The position numbers and the translations under genes were made by a program. Source: an uncultured Thermoleophilia bacterium (GTDB lineage: Bacteria > Actinomycetota > Thermoleophilia > UBA2241). Taken from it: a stretch of 14,109 bases of DNA. Below the pieces are notes generated by a model. That model worked only from the letters and a program-made list of their open reading frames with translations. It made no database searches and was not told the origin of the DNA. The stretch spans positions 1 to 14,109 of the forward strand of contig CAIWHY010000567.1 of NCBI GenBank assembly GCA_903912585.1, read 5' to 3'. Positions 12,934-14,109 of the stretch are shown in pieces (the first letter of the stretch is position 1; the number at the start of each line of letters is the position of its first letter).

Positions 12934-14109
12934 ATGAGAGTACCGATCAGCTGGCTCTAGGAGTACGTGGACTGGCAGGGCACCGTGGAGGAGCTCGCCG
13001 GGCTGCTCACGATGTCCGGCACCGAGGTGGACGGCATCGACTGGGTGGGCGCGCCGCGCGACGCCGAGAACCTGGCGCGTTTCGTGGTCGGCAAGGTGCT
13101 GACTCGTGACAAGCACCCCAACGCCGACAAGCTGAGCCTCTGCACCGTGGACGTCGGCGAGGCCAACGGAGGCGTCACGCAGATCGTCTGCGGCGCGGAC
13201 AACTTCCAGGCCGGCGACGTCGTGGCGGTGTCGATGACCGGCGCGACGCTCGAGAACGGGTTGAAGCTCAAGAAGGCCAACCTGCGCGGCGTAGAGAGCA
13301 ACGGCATGATGATGAGCGAGCAGGAGCTGGGCTACGAGGAGAAGAGTCCGGGCATCGCGATCCTGCCGCCGGACTGGCCGGTCGGCGCGCCGCTGCAGGA
13401 CCACCTGCCGGTGAGCGAGGCCGTCCTCGAGCTCGAGCTCACCTCCAACCGGCCGGACTGCTTCAGCATCTACGGCATCGCCCGCGAGGTGGCGGCAGCG
13501 TCCGGCGCGACGCTGGCGGCGCCGCCCACCGCCGGTCCGGCGGTCGAGGGCGGCGCGTCCGCGGCCGCGTCGATCTCCGTCGAGGTCGTTGACGCCGACC
13601 TGTGCCCGCGCTACGCGGCGCGGGTCGTCCGCGGCGTCGCTGTGGGCGAGTCGCCGGCCTGGCTCAAGGCGCGCCTCACGCACGCCGGCATGCGCCCCAT
13701 CAACAACGTCGTCGACGTCTCCAACTACGTGATGCTCGGCTGGGGCCAGCCGCTGCACGCCTTCGACGCCGGCAAGATCGAGGGCGACAAGCTCATCACG
13801 CGCCGCGCCCGTGCAGGCGAGAAGATCGTCACGCTCGACGGCGTGGAGCGCACGCTCGACGGTGAGATGCTGGTGATCGCCGACGCGGCGCGGCCGCTGG
13901 TCATCGCCGGCGTGTTCGGCGCCGTCGACGCCGAGGTGGACGCACAGACGACCGACCGCGTGCTCGAGGCGGCCAACTTCAACGGCCCGAGCATTCTGCG
14001 CACCGAGTCGCACACCGGCATCCGCAGCGAGGCGAGCAACCGGTTCGAGAAGGGACTCGACGCGGCGCTCGTCCCCGGCGGGCTGGCGTTCGCGACGCGG
14101 CTCCTCGAG
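12934..14109 (+). CDS. pheT: Phenylalanine-tRNA ligase beta subunit, 5-prime part; in-frame TAG at codon 9
   Basis: The beta subunit of the same enzyme, with tRNA-binding and editing domains; the gene runs off the right edge, so only about 390 codons are seen. The frame opens MRVPISWL, then TAG (12958-12960), then EYVDWQGTVEELAGLL. Family members normally read through this helix as ...WL(K/R)EYVD. Past the stop the frame is clean to the end: an OB-fold tRNA-binding domain (VGKVLTRDKHPNADKLSLC through GVESNGMMMSEQELG), LTSNRPDCFSIYGIAREVA, RPINNVVDVSNYVMLGWGQP and TESHTGIRSEASNRFEKGLD. GAGAGGGGG precedes the ATG at good spacing. TAG ends four other genes here (heliorhodopsin, Nudix, cytochrome, infC), so it is not generally recoded. 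If the TAG is real, translation could restart at GTG 12967, which has TAGGAG (12958-12963) just before it, losing 11 residues. Sequencing error is also possible. Confidence 0.93.

Noticed and set aside
12958..12960. General recoding of TAG to an amino acid in this genome
   Set aside because: TAG is the natural end of infC, directly before the rpmI ribosome site, and of the heliorhodopsin, Nudix and cytochrome genes.
11815..14013. A 732-codon open frame on the minus strand across pheS and pheT
   Set aside because: It is the mirror of two clear coding regions in GC-rich DNA, has no recognisable domain, and is rich in Arg, His and Asp as antisense shadows are.

Overview
This window is 14.1 kb of high-GC DNA from a monoderm bacterium, most likely an early-branching member of the Actinomycetota (Thermoleophilia- or Coriobacteriia-like; this placement is inference). 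The reasons are an actinobacterial-type heliorhodopsin, the order infC-rpmI-rplT-SpoU methyltransferase-pheS-pheT (the order I recall for mycobacteria, where the methyltransferase is called tsnR), GTG starts and a leaderless-looking promoter. I see no tRNA, rRNA, CRISPR array, insertion sequence or prophage gene.

Left part (1-7557). A complete heliorhodopsin is followed by a Nudix hydrolase whose Nudix box is split by a 20-residue insertion. A strong hairpin separates these from a convergent gene for a very large exported multicopper oxidase (1274 aa) with a repeat-like insert and two fibronectin-III domains. A 430-bp divergent region then leads to a GNAT-type acetyltransferase. This gene is convergent with a CorA-type divalent-cation transporter.

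Middle (7558-9534). A divergent region separates corA from a secreted cytochrome with 23 candidate c-type heme motifs in about 420 residues. Eighteen of them lie in three successive six-heme modules. The cytochrome and the oxidase, both exported redox proteins, suggest electron transfer or metal oxidation at the cell surface of a Gram-positive-type cell. This is inference, as their substrates cannot be read from sequence.

Right part (9535-14109). This is the conserved translation operon. It has a recognisable promoter, a leader with an intrinsic terminator that can compete with an alternative pairing (an attenuator), then IF3, L35, L20, a SpoU-family 23S rRNA methyltransferase, PheS and the start of PheT, which runs off the window. 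Two oddities need checking against reads: the methyltransferase has no ATG, GTG or TTG codon at its natural start, and pheT carries an in-frame TAG at codon 9.

The best candidates for new biology are the modular 23-heme cytochrome with the oxidase, the infC leader switch, the non-canonical methyltransferase start, the pheT amber codon and the split Nudix box. I did not find a previously undescribed multi-gene system that I could defend as such.
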